Assembly: GCA_002294005.1 (NCBI GenBank)
Contig: DBEH01000001.1
Coordinates: 1,741-41,922, forward strand
Direction: 5' to 3'
DNA from: Firmicutes bacterium UBA911
Lineage (GTDB): Bacteria > Bacillota > Desulfotomaculia > Desulfotomaculales > Desulforudaceae
DNA: 40,182 nucleotides
Part shown: one piece after another, positions 1 to 8,544 of the stretch
Numbering within the stretch: the first letter of the stretch is position 1
Layout of the letters: each line of letters opens with the position of its first letter
Program-made: the position numbers and the translations under genes
Notes under the pieces: generated by a model
The model's database searches: none
What the model was told of the DNA's origin: nothing
What the model saw: only the letters and a program-made list of their open reading frames with translations

Positions 1-870
<870 letters not shown>

Positions 871-1037
871 ATAGCTCAAAACCTTACCTAATTCACCACT
901 GTTCAGTTTTCAAAGACCACTCGCCTGCGCGCCGCTGATCGGCGCAACAAACCCTATTTTATCACTCGGGAAGGGCTGAGTCAACTACTGCTTTCTGGAA
1001 GTCGAGGAATTATTACCGTACCTCCCGAGCAAGTCTA

Positions 1038-1067
1038 AATATAGCATACGCGCAAAGTGAGTGTCAA
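1038..1067 (-). promoter_or_regulatory. rRNA operon promoter
   Basis: On the minus strand a perfect -35 TTGACA (1062-1067) is followed after 18 bases by -10 TATATT (1038-1043). Transcription would begin near 1031, giving a leader of about 160 bases before the 16S 5' end. The leader contains the motif CTTTGAAAACTGAACA (about 900-916), a sequence often found just before 16S in Firmicutes. It also has a CTCGGGA/TCCCGAG inverted repeat (near 965 and 1024). The interval 871-1175 holds no gene that I can see. Its part at 1085-1140 is GC-rich and repetitive. Confidence 0.8.
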
Positions 1068-1175
1068 CACTCACGGGGATGTTCTTCAACACCCGCTAAG
1101 GTTCTCTTGCGCCCCGCTGCGGTTCCCTCGCGTTCCTTGCATTTATTAATGTATGACCGCACACAAATATATGCG

Positions 1176-1847
1176 CTAGCGGCCGGCGCTCTCGGCCATC
1201 TTGAAAAGCCCGGCGCCCAAAAGTCCCCCATCCAAAGTAACAAAGGTATCCGGCACCTCGCCGACGATAATGTTCTCGACCAGGGGCACCCGGGTGGCGA
1301 TTTGCACTTCGGTTTGTTGCCACGGCACCGCAATCCGGACGTACGTATCCAGGTTCAGGTAAATGCGGTGGCGCGCCTGGTTAATCCCCGCCGCCTCAAA
1401 CCGGTCCACCATGTTTACTCTTACGGCGCCAACCGGGATGATGCGCACCGGTATGCCCGACCCGTAGGTCGCCAGGAGTTGGCTGCCGAGCACCTGGCCG
1501 GCCGGGATCGTGAAACTCTGGCGTTCAAGCGCGACCATCGCACTCTCCGAGGCCAGCGCGAACCCGGCGGCCAGCTCTGTGATCTTCAGCGTGTTGGCCT
1601 GCATCATTACGATGCGCCCGTTGTTATCCAGGTGCAGCCGGACAAGGTCCTGATAGTCGATCCCGCTTTGGCCCAGGTATTCGCGGACCGCGCTATTGAC
1701 CGTGATCACCGCCGTTTGTACCGCCCGCGCCTTGGCGATGGCCATGATGGTCGGGAAAAGGGTCCGCTCGAAGGCCAGCACCGTCACAACCACGACGGCC
1801 GCCAGGAGCAGGCAGCGAACCGGGCAGTTCCTGCGCTTTCGGAACAC
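1176..1847 (-). CDS. yunB: Sporulation protein YunB
   Basis: A protein of 223 residues. A basic N-terminus (FRKRR) is followed by one hydrophobic segment at about residues 12-26, so it is probably anchored in a membrane with its bulk outside. The body matches the YunB family as I know it: a mixed region containing YLGQSGIDYQDLV, then the typical end with VPLVENIIVGEVPDTFV. YunB is made during sporulation in Bacillus under the mother-cell program, and its biochemical role is not known. The start is a GTG (1845-1847) preceded by the strong ribosome site GGGGGAGGGGG. It sits 77 bases after tyrS on the same strand. Its presence marks the organism as a spore-former. Confidence 0.85.
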   Translation of the reverse strand: MFRKRRNCPVRCLLLAAVVVVTVLAFERTLFPTIMAIAKARAVQTAVITVNSAVREYLGQSGIDYQDLVRLHLDNNGRIVMMQANTLKITELAAGFALASESAMVALERQSFTIPAGQVLGSQLLATYGSGIPVRIIPVGAVRVNMVDRFEAAGINQARHRIYLNLDTYVRIAVPWQQTEVQIATRVPLVENIIVGEVPDTFVTLDGGLLGAGLFKMAESAGR

Positions 1848-1924
1848 TTCCCCCTCCCCCTTCGACCTACACTATAGTCAGCATATGCCCAAGAGGAGCC
1901 GAAAATGCGCCCCGCCCGCCCAAG

Positions 1925-3157
1925 TTACGTTTCCCGATCTAACGTCAGCCGCACAAACTTGCGTCTTCCGACCTGGATGATCCAATCACTGACCGGTTCA
2001 ATCTCGGTGTCGGCGTTCGTGACTTTCGTCTCGTTAATCTTGACGGCGCCCTGCCCGATCAGCCGGCGCGCCTCGCTCGTGCTCGCGGACAACCCGGCCA
2101 GCACCAGCAACTTGGGCAGCCAAATCCGGCCGCCGGTGAGCGCCCCGGACGGCACGGAGAAGGCGGGAATATCGGTGGGCAGCTCCCGTTGCTGAAATAC
2201 TTTTCGGAACTCAGTCTCCGCGGCGGCGGCCGCTTCCTTGCCGTGGTAGACTTCCACAATGGCGCGCGCCAGGCGCATTTTTGCGTCCCGGGGATGAACC
2301 GACCCGGCCTCGAGGCCTGCTTTCAGGGCCCGCAATTCCTCTATCGAAACGGGCGTCGCCAGTTCAAAATAGCGGGGCATCAGCTCGTCCGCGAGCGACA
2401 TGAGTTTGCCGTACATCTCCCGGGGCGGTTCGGTAATGCCGATATAGTTGCCCAGGCTCTTGCTCATCTTGTGGACCCCGTCCAGGCCCTCCAGGAGAGG
2501 GGTGGTCAACGCAATCTGGGGTTCTTGGCCGTATTCCTTCTGGAGCGTCCGGCCCATCAAGAGGTTGAATTTCTGGTCGGTGCCGCCCAGCTCGACGTCG
2601 GCTTTGAGCGCCACCGAATCATAGCCTTGCATCAGAGGATAGAAGAATTCGTGAATGCTGATCGGCAAGCCCCCGTGGAAGCGCTTCGCGAAGTCGTCGC
2701 GCTCCAGCATGCGGGCCACGGTGTACTTGGAGGCCAGTTCAAGCACGGCGGCGAAGTCCAGCGGGGCCAGCCACTCGCTGTTAAAGCGGACCCGGGTGCG
2801 GTCGGGGTCGAGAATCTTGAAGACCTGGGCTTCATAGGTGCGGGCGTTGGCCATTACCTCTTCCCCGGTCAGCGGCTTCCGGGTTTCGGTCTTGCCCGAA
2901 GGATCACCGACCCGGGCCGTATAGTCGCCGAGCACCAACGTCACCTGGTGACCCAGATCCTGAAAGTGTCTGAGCTTTTTCAGCACCACGGTGTGACCGA
3001 GATGAATGTCCGGGGCTGTGGGGTCAAGCCCCAGCTTGACTTGCAGGGGCCGCCCGGCGGCCAGGGAACGGCGGAGTTTTTCCTTCAGTTCCTCCTCGGG
3101 AATGATCTCGACCGCGCCCCTTTTGATGATTTCCAGTTGTCTCTCCCACTCCGACAT
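1925..3157 (-). CDS. tyrS: Tyrosyl-tRNA synthetase
   Basis: A protein of 410 residues that attaches tyrosine to tRNA-Tyr in the cytoplasm, a class I synthetase. The HIGH-type motif is HLGH at residues 52-55 and the second signature is KMSKS at 230-234. Between them lie the GDYTARVGDPSGKTETR and GGTDQKFNLL stretches of the active site. The C-terminus (from about 345) is an S4-like RNA-binding domain. The HLGHTVVLKKLRHFQDLGHQV context resembles the TyrZ type rather than the main Bacillus TyrS. I chose the ATG at 3155-3157 because the family starts there and GGTGGGGG lies about 12 bases upstream. The longer reading upstream has no family match. I see no T-box in the upstream sequence. Confidence 0.95.
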   Translation of the reverse strand: MSEWERQLEIIKRGAVEIIPEEELKEKLRRSLAAGRPLQVKLGLDPTAPDIHLGHTVVLKKLRHFQDLGHQVTLVLGDYTARVGDPSGKTETRKPLTGEEVMANARTYEAQVFKILDPDRTRVRFNSEWLAPLDFAAVLELASKYTVARMLERDDFAKRFHGGLPISIHEFFYPLMQGYDSVALKADVELGGTDQKFNLLMGRTLQKEYGQEPQIALTTPLLEGLDGVHKMSKSLGNYIGITEPPREMYGKLMSLADELMPRYFELATPVSIEELRALKAGLEAGSVHPRDAKMRLARAIVEVYHGKEAAAAAETEFRKVFQQRELPTDIPAFSVPSGALTGGRIWLPKLLVLAGLSASTSEARRLIGQGAVKINETKVTNADTEIEPVSDWIIQVGRRKFVRLTLDRET

Positions 3158-3293
3158 GCGGTTTTCAAACCCCCACCGGCAGAAAAGTAGTAGTCTCCCA
3201 CAAATATTAGCTTGTCCGGTTGACACCTTCTCCTCGCCCCACCTCTTTCCCTGCCCGGTGGATTATTCAGGATGACCCCTTTGTCGCGATCTG

Positions 3294-3324
3294 GTGACAA
3301 TGCGGAAATTGCTTGTGATATAAT
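3294..3324 (+). promoter_or_regulatory. Extended -10 promoter for the penicillin-binding protein gene
   Basis: A perfect TATAAT (3319-3324) is preceded by TGA, giving an extended -10. A weaker -35, GTGACA (3294-3299), lies 19 bases upstream. The 49 bases from TATAAT to the start codon include the ribosome site GAGGAGGG (3361-3368). The interval 3158-3293 between the divergent genes holds no clear promoter for tyrS. Confidence 0.7.
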
Positions 3325-3373
3325 GCAGAAAAGCAACCAAAGCCGGTTTAAAGAACTGGCGAGGAGGGCCGTT

Positions 3374-5725
3374 ATGCCCCGCAAGAAGGAAAAGGGACGG
3401 CGTTTGAACTGGTTTCGCCTTCTTATCGTGCTGGTGGCCGCGGGAATGCTCCTTGGCGGTTTGGCGGCCTTCGGCCTGGTGGTGGTCAGTTTAAAGGACC
3501 TTCCCACCTGGGACCCGGCAGCCATGCAGCCCAACAACGCCACCCTGATTTTTGACGTTCACGGCAATCCGGTAACCGAGATCGGCCTGGAAAACCGGAT
3601 CCCCGTGGATATCGAGGACGTACCGCCCAGCGTCAAAAAAGCCTTTCTAGCGGCAGAGGACGTTCGTTTCTACCAGCACTACGGGGTGGACCCGCGCGCC
3701 ATCGCCCGCGCGGCCTGGGCCAATGTGACCGGGGGTTTCGGCGAACAGGGCGCGAGCACCATCACCCAGCAGTTGGTCAAGAACATCTTTTTGAGCCCCG
3801 ATAAGACGTTGAAACGCAAGACTCAGGAAGCCTTTCTGGCCATCCAGGTTGAACGGCACTACGCCAAGGATGAGATCCTCCAGATGTACCTCAACTGGGT
3901 CTACTTCGGCGAGGGCGCCTACGGAATAGAAGCGGCGGCCCGGACTTACTTCGGCAAGTCGGTGTCTGAACTTGACCTGTCCGAAGCGGCCACTCTCGCG
4001 GGATTACCGAAAGGGCCCTCCATCTACTCACCCTACCGCGATCTGCAGGCGGCCACCAACCGGCGGAACACCGTCCTGAACCTGATGTGGCGTCACGAGT
4101 TTGTCAGCCGGGAAGAAGCCGAGGAGGCCAAGGCGAAGCCCATTGAACTGGGAAGCCCGGCCACGGGCGATAGCCCGCGCTATCCTTATGGCTATTTCGT
4201 TGACCACGTCATTGCCATCCTGGAGGATAAGTACGGCGAGAGGAGAGTCTTTAGGGAAGGTCTGCGGGTCTACACCACGCTCGACCCCAAAATACAGCAG
4301 GCGGCGGAAGAAGCACTGGCCAACGAGAACAACTTTCCCGCGACCAAGAGGGACGAGCGCGGCGTCTTGCAGCCTCAGGCCGCCATGGTGGTGCTCGACC
4401 CGGCCAGCGGGTACATCAAGGCCATTGTCGGCGGGCGGGAGCATACCCAGTTGCGGCAGTTGAACCGCGCCACGCTCCCCGGGCCCCAGCCCGGATCGGC
4501 GTTAAAGCCGATTATCGCTTACGGTCCAGCCATCGAACACCTTGGGATGGCACCAGCTTCCGTACTGGACGATATTCCGGTTAGATACTCCGAATGGCGT
4601 CCAAGGAATTACGACGGCGGCTACCGTGGCCTGCTTACCCTGCGCACGGCCCTGGCCCATTCGGTAAACATCCCGGCCGTAAAAACTCTGGAAGCGGTCA
4701 CCGCGTCCCGGGGGGTGGACTTCGCCGGGAAACTCGGGATCACCACCCTCGAACCGGACCGGCACAACCTGGCGATCGCTCTGGGCGGCCTGACCAACGG
4801 GGTTTCGCCGCTCGAGATGGCCGGCGCCTACGGCGCCTTCGCCAATCAGGGAGTGTACGTTGAACCCACGGCGATCACCCGGGTCGAAGACGTTCGAGGA
4901 CGACTCCTGGAGGAACATATCCCGGTGAAGACTCAGGCGATGAAACCAACCACCGCCTACATGATCACCGACATGCTGCGCACCGCCGTCACCAGCGGCA
5001 CCGGGGGGAACGCCCGGTTGGCGGACCGGCCGGTGGCCGGCAAAACCGGAACGACCGACGGCCCGACCAGTATCTGGTTCTGTGGCTATACTCCCAATCT
5101 GGTCGGGGTGGTGTGGATAGGTCACGACAACCGCGAGGACAGTCTGCCGCGCGAGTCCGTCGGCGGCGGCCACCCGGCCTCCATTTGGCGCCAGGTCATG
5201 ACCAAAGCACTGGCGGGTACGCCGGTCCGAAACTTCCCGCGGCCGCCCGGGATCGAGACCGCCACGGTGGATAGCAAGTCGGGTCTTAGGCCGGGACCGC
5301 TCACCCCGCCGGACCACCGGGTGACCGACATCTTTGCGCGCGGGACCGTGCCCACCGACAACGACGATGTCCACGTCCTGGTTGAGATATGCGCCACAAC
5401 CGGCCAGTTGGCCGGGAGGTACTGCCCGGACCGCATCACCAGGGTGATGGTGGATGTCGGCTATGAAGTACCCGAGACGGTCAAGGACTATGACCTGCGC
5501 ATGCCGGCAAAGACGTGCACTTTACACGACCGGGCCACCGTCTTCGGACCGCCCCCGGACTTCTGGCCGCCGAATGGCGGTCAGCGGCCTGACCAACCCG
5601 GTGCCGACCCTGACCAACCCGGTGCCGGGGCCGAGGATGATGAACTGCGTCCGCCTGCAATGCTCCCCGGAAGCAATCGCGGCCGGCACCAAACCCCTAC
5701 ACGATGCTCTCCTGGCTCAGTTTGA
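3374..5725 (+). CDS. Class A penicillin-binding protein (PBP1A family)
   Basis: A bifunctional cell-wall enzyme of 783 residues. A basic N-terminus and one membrane segment (about 15-39) anchor it outside the cytoplasmic membrane. The glycosyltransferase (GT51) domain carries AAEDVRFYQHYGVD, with catalytic Glu about residue 95, and the STITQQLVKN motif. The transpeptidase has GSALK (Ser 375, Lys 378), SVN (430-432) and KTGT (557-560). It polymerises and cross-links peptidoglycan. The start is the ATG at 3374 behind GAGGAGGG; the reading upstream is not family-like. The C-terminal tail is Pro/Gly/Asp-rich and carries a 21-base tandem repeat (5590-5627). The last 29 bases overlap the convergent SufBD gene, so the extreme C-terminus may be a recent extension. 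Confidence 0.95.
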   Translation: MPRKKEKGRRLNWFRLLIVLVAAGMLLGGLAAFGLVVVSLKDLPTWDPAAMQPNNATLIFDVHGNPVTEIGLENRIPVDIEDVPPSVKKAFLAAEDVRFYQHYGVDPRAIARAAWANVTGGFGEQGASTITQQLVKNIFLSPDKTLKRKTQEAFLAIQVERHYAKDEILQMYLNWVYFGEGAYGIEAAARTYFGKSVSELDLSEAATLAGLPKGPSIYSPYRDLQAATNRRNTVLNLMWRHEFVSREEAEEAKAKPIELGSPATGDSPRYPYGYFVDHVIAILEDKYGERRVFREGLRVYTTLDPKIQQAAEEALANENNFPATKRDERGVLQPQAAMVVLDPASGYIKAIVGGREHTQLRQLNRATLPGPQPGSALKPIIAYGPAIEHLGMAPASVLDDIPVRYSEWRPRNYDGGYRGLLTLRTALAHSVNIPAVKTLEAVTASRGVDFAGKLGITTLEPDRHNLAIALGGLTNGVSPLEMAGAYGAFANQGVYVEPTAITRVEDVRGRLLEEHIPVKTQAMKPTTAYMITDMLRTAVTSGTGGNARLADRPVAGKTGTTDGPTSIWFCGYTPNLVGVVWIGHDNREDSLPRESVGGGHPASIWRQVMTKALAGTPVRNFPRPPGIETATVDSKSGLRPGPLTPPDHRVTDIFARGTVPTDNDDVHVLVEICATTGQLAGRYCPDRITRVMVDVGYEVPETVKDYDLRMPAKTCTLHDRATVFGPPPDFWPPNGGQRPDQPGADPDQPGAGAEDDELRPPAMLPGSNRGRHQTPTRCSPGSV

Positions 5726-6881
5726 TGGCTTCGTCGATGCGGGACTGAAGCTCCTGCGGCAGCCCTTCCATTTTTACGTTCAAGAAGCCGCGGACGATGG
5801 TCGTCTTGGCCTCGTCCTCGTCCAGCCCGCGGGCCATAAGGTATTCAATCTCCTCCGGCGCGATCTTGCCGACGGCCGCTTCATGGGACATCTCCGCGCC
5901 CTCCACCCGGGCTTCCAGCTCGGGAATGGCGTGGATCAGACCCCGAGGGGCGAGCAGCAGGCCGTGACACTCCAAGTGGGCCTTCACTCCCGGCACCTCG
6001 CCCACCAGGCGGCCCCGGTTGATTACGTCGCCGCCGGTGGTCACCGTGCGGGCGATCACTTCGGCCCGGGCCTCCGGTGCCTGCAAGAAGACCCGGGAAC
6101 CCACGTCCATGAAGCTTCCCGGCGTACCCACCAAAACGGTGTTCGAGCGGACCAGCGCCCCCCGTCCGGCCAGGTACAGCGCCGGGTTCATCTGCAGGTA
6201 AGCCACCGGTACCAGACAGACATAGTTCTGCAAGAAAGTCCCGCCCTCTTCGATCCGGGCCGCACTACGGGGGAAAACGTGCATTTTCTCGGCCCAGTTA
6301 TGGATCATGGTGAAGGTCAGCTTGGCGTTCTTTTTGACGTAGAACTCCGATATGCCGATGTGCATTCCGTGCTTCACTTCCGGGGAACTGACGCAGCCGG
6401 TGATGATGTTGAGCTCGGCGCCCTCTTCGACGACGATGATATTGTGCACCGCCTGGGCCAGACCCTCCTGAGCGATATAAAGACAGGCCTGAAGCGGGTA
6501 GGTGGCTTTGGTGCCGGCCAAGGCCCGGATGAAATACCCGTGGCGGGCGTGCTGGTAGGCATGCCGGGTGTACTCGTCCGCATCGGGAGGCACCATTTTC
6601 CACCGGTATTCCCGGTCCACCCAGTCGTACCGCTGCCGGGCCTGGTCCGTGCTAAGCACCTCCAGACCTTCTTGGTGCACGGCGGCGTGTACCAGCGAGT
6701 GGTCCACCTGCAAAAACGTGCCAGCCCGTTTGGCCTCGTTTCCCAGCACCACGCCGGTCTCCAGCAGGCGCTCGGCATCGATCAACCCCGCAAGGTCCAG
6801 CGGCGCGAGCAAGTCCGCGTAAGCATGTTCCCGCGCCTCATGCTTAAACTTGTCAGGCGTCAGTCTTTCTGTTTTCGGCAT
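5697..6881 (-). CDS. SufBD-family Fe-S cluster assembly scaffold protein
   Basis: A protein of 394 residues of the SufB/SufD family, whose beta-helix core scaffolds iron-sulfur cluster assembly with the ATPase SufC. Family features include the Glu/Gly-rich core (VVEEGAELNIITGC), WAEKMHVFPRSAARIEEGGTF and the C-terminal conserved stretch HLECHGLLL ... EMSHEAAVGKIAPEEIEYLMARGLDEDEA. The start ATG follows GGGGAGATAAGCG. It lies 30 bases after sufC. No SufS, SufU or second SufBD paralog is nearby, so the pair looks like the minimal SufBC/SMS-type system of anaerobes and archaea, where this protein acts alone with SufC. That role is inferred. I leave B versus D open. Confidence 0.9.
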   Translation of the reverse strand: MPKTERLTPDKFKHEAREHAYADLLAPLDLAGLIDAERLLETGVVLGNEAKRAGTFLQVDHSLVHAAVHQEGLEVLSTDQARQRYDWVDREYRWKMVPPDADEYTRHAYQHARHGYFIRALAGTKATYPLQACLYIAQEGLAQAVHNIIVVEEGAELNIITGCVSSPEVKHGMHIGISEFYVKKNAKLTFTMIHNWAEKMHVFPRSAARIEEGGTFLQNYVCLVPVAYLQMNPALYLAGRGALVRSNTVLVGTPGSFMDVGSRVFLQAPEARAEVIARTVTTGGDVINRGRLVGEVPGVKAHLECHGLLLAPRGLIHAIPELEARVEGAEMSHEAAVGKIAPEEIEYLMARGLDEDEAKTTIVRGFLNVKMEGLPQELQSRIDEAIKLSQESIV

Positions 6882-6911
6882 CGCTTATCTCCCCGTCCTA
6901 GAATTAGAGAA

Positions 6912-7667
6912 CTAGAGCATGCACCGCACACACTCGCCGTAACCGACCTTCTGGATGCACCTAAAAAGCTCCAGCGGGTTGCCCTCGCAGGACAGCCGGC
7001 CTTGGTACAGCACGTGGCCCACGTCCGCGTTGACGTAATTAAGGATGTGGCCGGTGTGGGTAATCACCAGGCCCGCCTTGTGTCTCTGTTCACGCTTGAC
7101 CTTGCGCGGTCGGTGGTTTGCGTCCGGAACGTCGCGGTCCAGGAGCCGGTTGACGGTGTTGCCCACCAGAGCCAGATTCTCCACGTCCACACCAGACTCA
7201 GGCTCGTCCAACATCAAGAATTCCGGATCCTGGGCCAAAAGCTGCAGGAGTTCCGACCGCTTCAGCTCCCCGCCGGAAAAACCGTGGTTGACCTCCCGGT
7301 CGAGAAAGCGGGAAAAATTCAGGCGCTCGGCCATTTGATCCGCGTCTGCCTCGCCGTGGGAACAAATCCCCACCATATCCCGCATGGTCAGGCCCCTGAT
7401 CGTCGGCGGACGCTGGAAAGACAGGCCGATCCCAAGCCTGGCCCGTTCGTACACCGGCAGATAGGTAATGTCGTCCCCCTTGAAGATTATCCGGCCGTTG
7501 AGCACTTTGAAACGCTCAAATCCCATGAGCGTGCCCAAAAGCGTGGACTTGCCCGACCCGTTGGGGCCGAACAGCACGTGGATCTCACCCGGATTGATGG
7601 TCAAATCCATCTGGTCCAGAATAATCTTGTCGTCGACAGACACCGTAAGGTCTTGAACCTCAAGCAT
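6912..7667 (-). CDS. sufC: Fe-S cluster assembly ATPase SufC
   Basis: A 251-residue ABC-type ATPase that powers the SufBD scaffold in the cytoplasm. Walker A is GPNGSGKST (34-42), the signature is FSGGELKRSELLQLL (from 130), Walker B is LMLDEPESGVD (from 151), and the switch His is in VITHTGHIL (His 204). Between Walker B and the switch there is a basic insert (about 177-198, PDANHRPRKVKREQRHK), longer than in most SufC proteins. The C-terminus ends in GECVRC, a CxxC that might bind metal (inference). The ATG at 7665-7667 is chosen because AAAGGAGGTG stands 7 bases upstream; a GTG 9 bases earlier would lie inside that site. The start overlaps the end of the DUF89 gene, which suggests translational coupling. 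Confidence 0.95.
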   Translation of the reverse strand: MLEVQDLTVSVDDKIILDQMDLTINPGEIHVLFGPNGSGKSTLLGTLMGFERFKVLNGRIIFKGDDITYLPVYERARLGIGLSFQRPPTIRGLTMRDMVGICSHGEADADQMAERLNFSRFLDREVNHGFSGGELKRSELLQLLAQDPEFLMLDEPESGVDVENLALVGNTVNRLLDRDVPDANHRPRKVKREQRHKAGLVITHTGHILNYVNADVGHVLYQGRLSCEGNPLELFRCIQKVGYGECVRCML

Positions 7668-8535
7668 CGGGTCCACCTCCTTTGCCGCCGAAAGCGGCTA
7701 CAAAACTGTCCTTGGGCACTCCCAACGACCTGGCCACCGGATCACACTTAGCCCTCAACAGGTGAAACACCCGGTTTTGAACAGCCGTTTCGGAGAGGGT
7801 TTCATAGTTGCCCATCCCCTTGGCCACGATAAGGTCGGCCCCGGCAAAAGCGTCCCGGAAGCCGGTCGAAACCAGCTCCAGGTCCACTCCGGGAGTGTCG
7901 GTGCCCGTAGTCATTACTCTCGGCATTCGCCGGCCAAAGCCCGCCCGCGCAATGTCGCCCGCAGTAAGGTCGTTCTGCACCGGCCCCTCCTTGACTACGT
8001 AGGTGACCGCTGTCCGTCGCGCCAGAAACCTGAACAGCGGATAGTCAAAGTACAGTTCGCCGGCGTTGTCGGCCAGGTATAGCACTCGCCGCGCCTCACC
8101 CAGCCTTCGCGCAAAAACGCGGACCTCGTCCCGGAATAATTCCACCGGAACCAGCCGGGCCCATTCGGCCTCGTCCAACTCCCGGAAGAAATCCACCGCG
8201 TTTCCCAGTGCCGCCAGCCGCATCAACCCGGCGAGGTCATTGGCAAACCGGCCCCGCAGGCTGCCGATGAGCCGTGCGGCCACGGCCATCTCCCGTTCTT
8301 TGACCGCCCAGAACGGGTCGGGGTTGCCGGTGACCTGCCTGACCACCCGCTGCGCTTCACCGGCGATCCGGGTGGGAATCAGCCCCCGAGCAAAATCCCG
8401 TTCAAGAACCGCCAAACCGTCCCGGACCGCGTGCGCGCGCCGGTTCTGGTCGGGCGTACCCAATTCAGCCGTCTTTTGGATCAGGCCTGCCAGACAACTA
8501 TAACACTCCTGCGCCGGGCGCACAACACTCACCAC
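7660..8535 (-). CDS. DUF89/ARMT1-like protein (putative metal-dependent phosphatase)
   Basis: A protein of about 291 residues of the DUF89 family. Relatives are metal-dependent phosphatases thought to remove damaged or excess phosphometabolites. Visible features are an N-terminal ECYSC, the metal-site motif LADNAGELYFD, VKEGPVQNDLT, and KGMGNYETL near the C-terminus. The N-terminal CxxC is typical of the prokaryotic subgroup. Several GTG codons lie at the start: 8533-8535 is the longest, but AGGTGGTGA better serves a GTG four codons later. It lies between mutS2 and sufC with short gaps or overlaps. A link to Fe-S assembly is possible only by neighbourhood. The substrate is unknown. Confidence 0.85.
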   Translation of the reverse strand: MVSVVRPAQECYSCLAGLIQKTAELGTPDQNRRAHAVRDGLAVLERDFARGLIPTRIAGEAQRVVRQVTGNPDPFWAVKEREMAVAARLIGSLRGRFANDLAGLMRLAALGNAVDFFRELDEAEWARLVPVELFRDEVRVFARRLGEARRVLYLADNAGELYFDYPLFRFLARRTAVTYVVKEGPVQNDLTAGDIARAGFGRRMPRVMTTGTDTPGVDLELVSTGFRDAFAGADLIVAKGMGNYETLSETAVQNRVFHLLRAKCDPVARSLGVPKDSFVAAFGGKGGGPDA

Positions 8536-8544
8536 CTGTGCCGC

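Noticed and set aside
5454..7751. Long plus-strand ORF opposite the SufBD and SufC genes
   Set aside because: It is a GC-driven shadow; the minus strand holds clear family motifs throughout.
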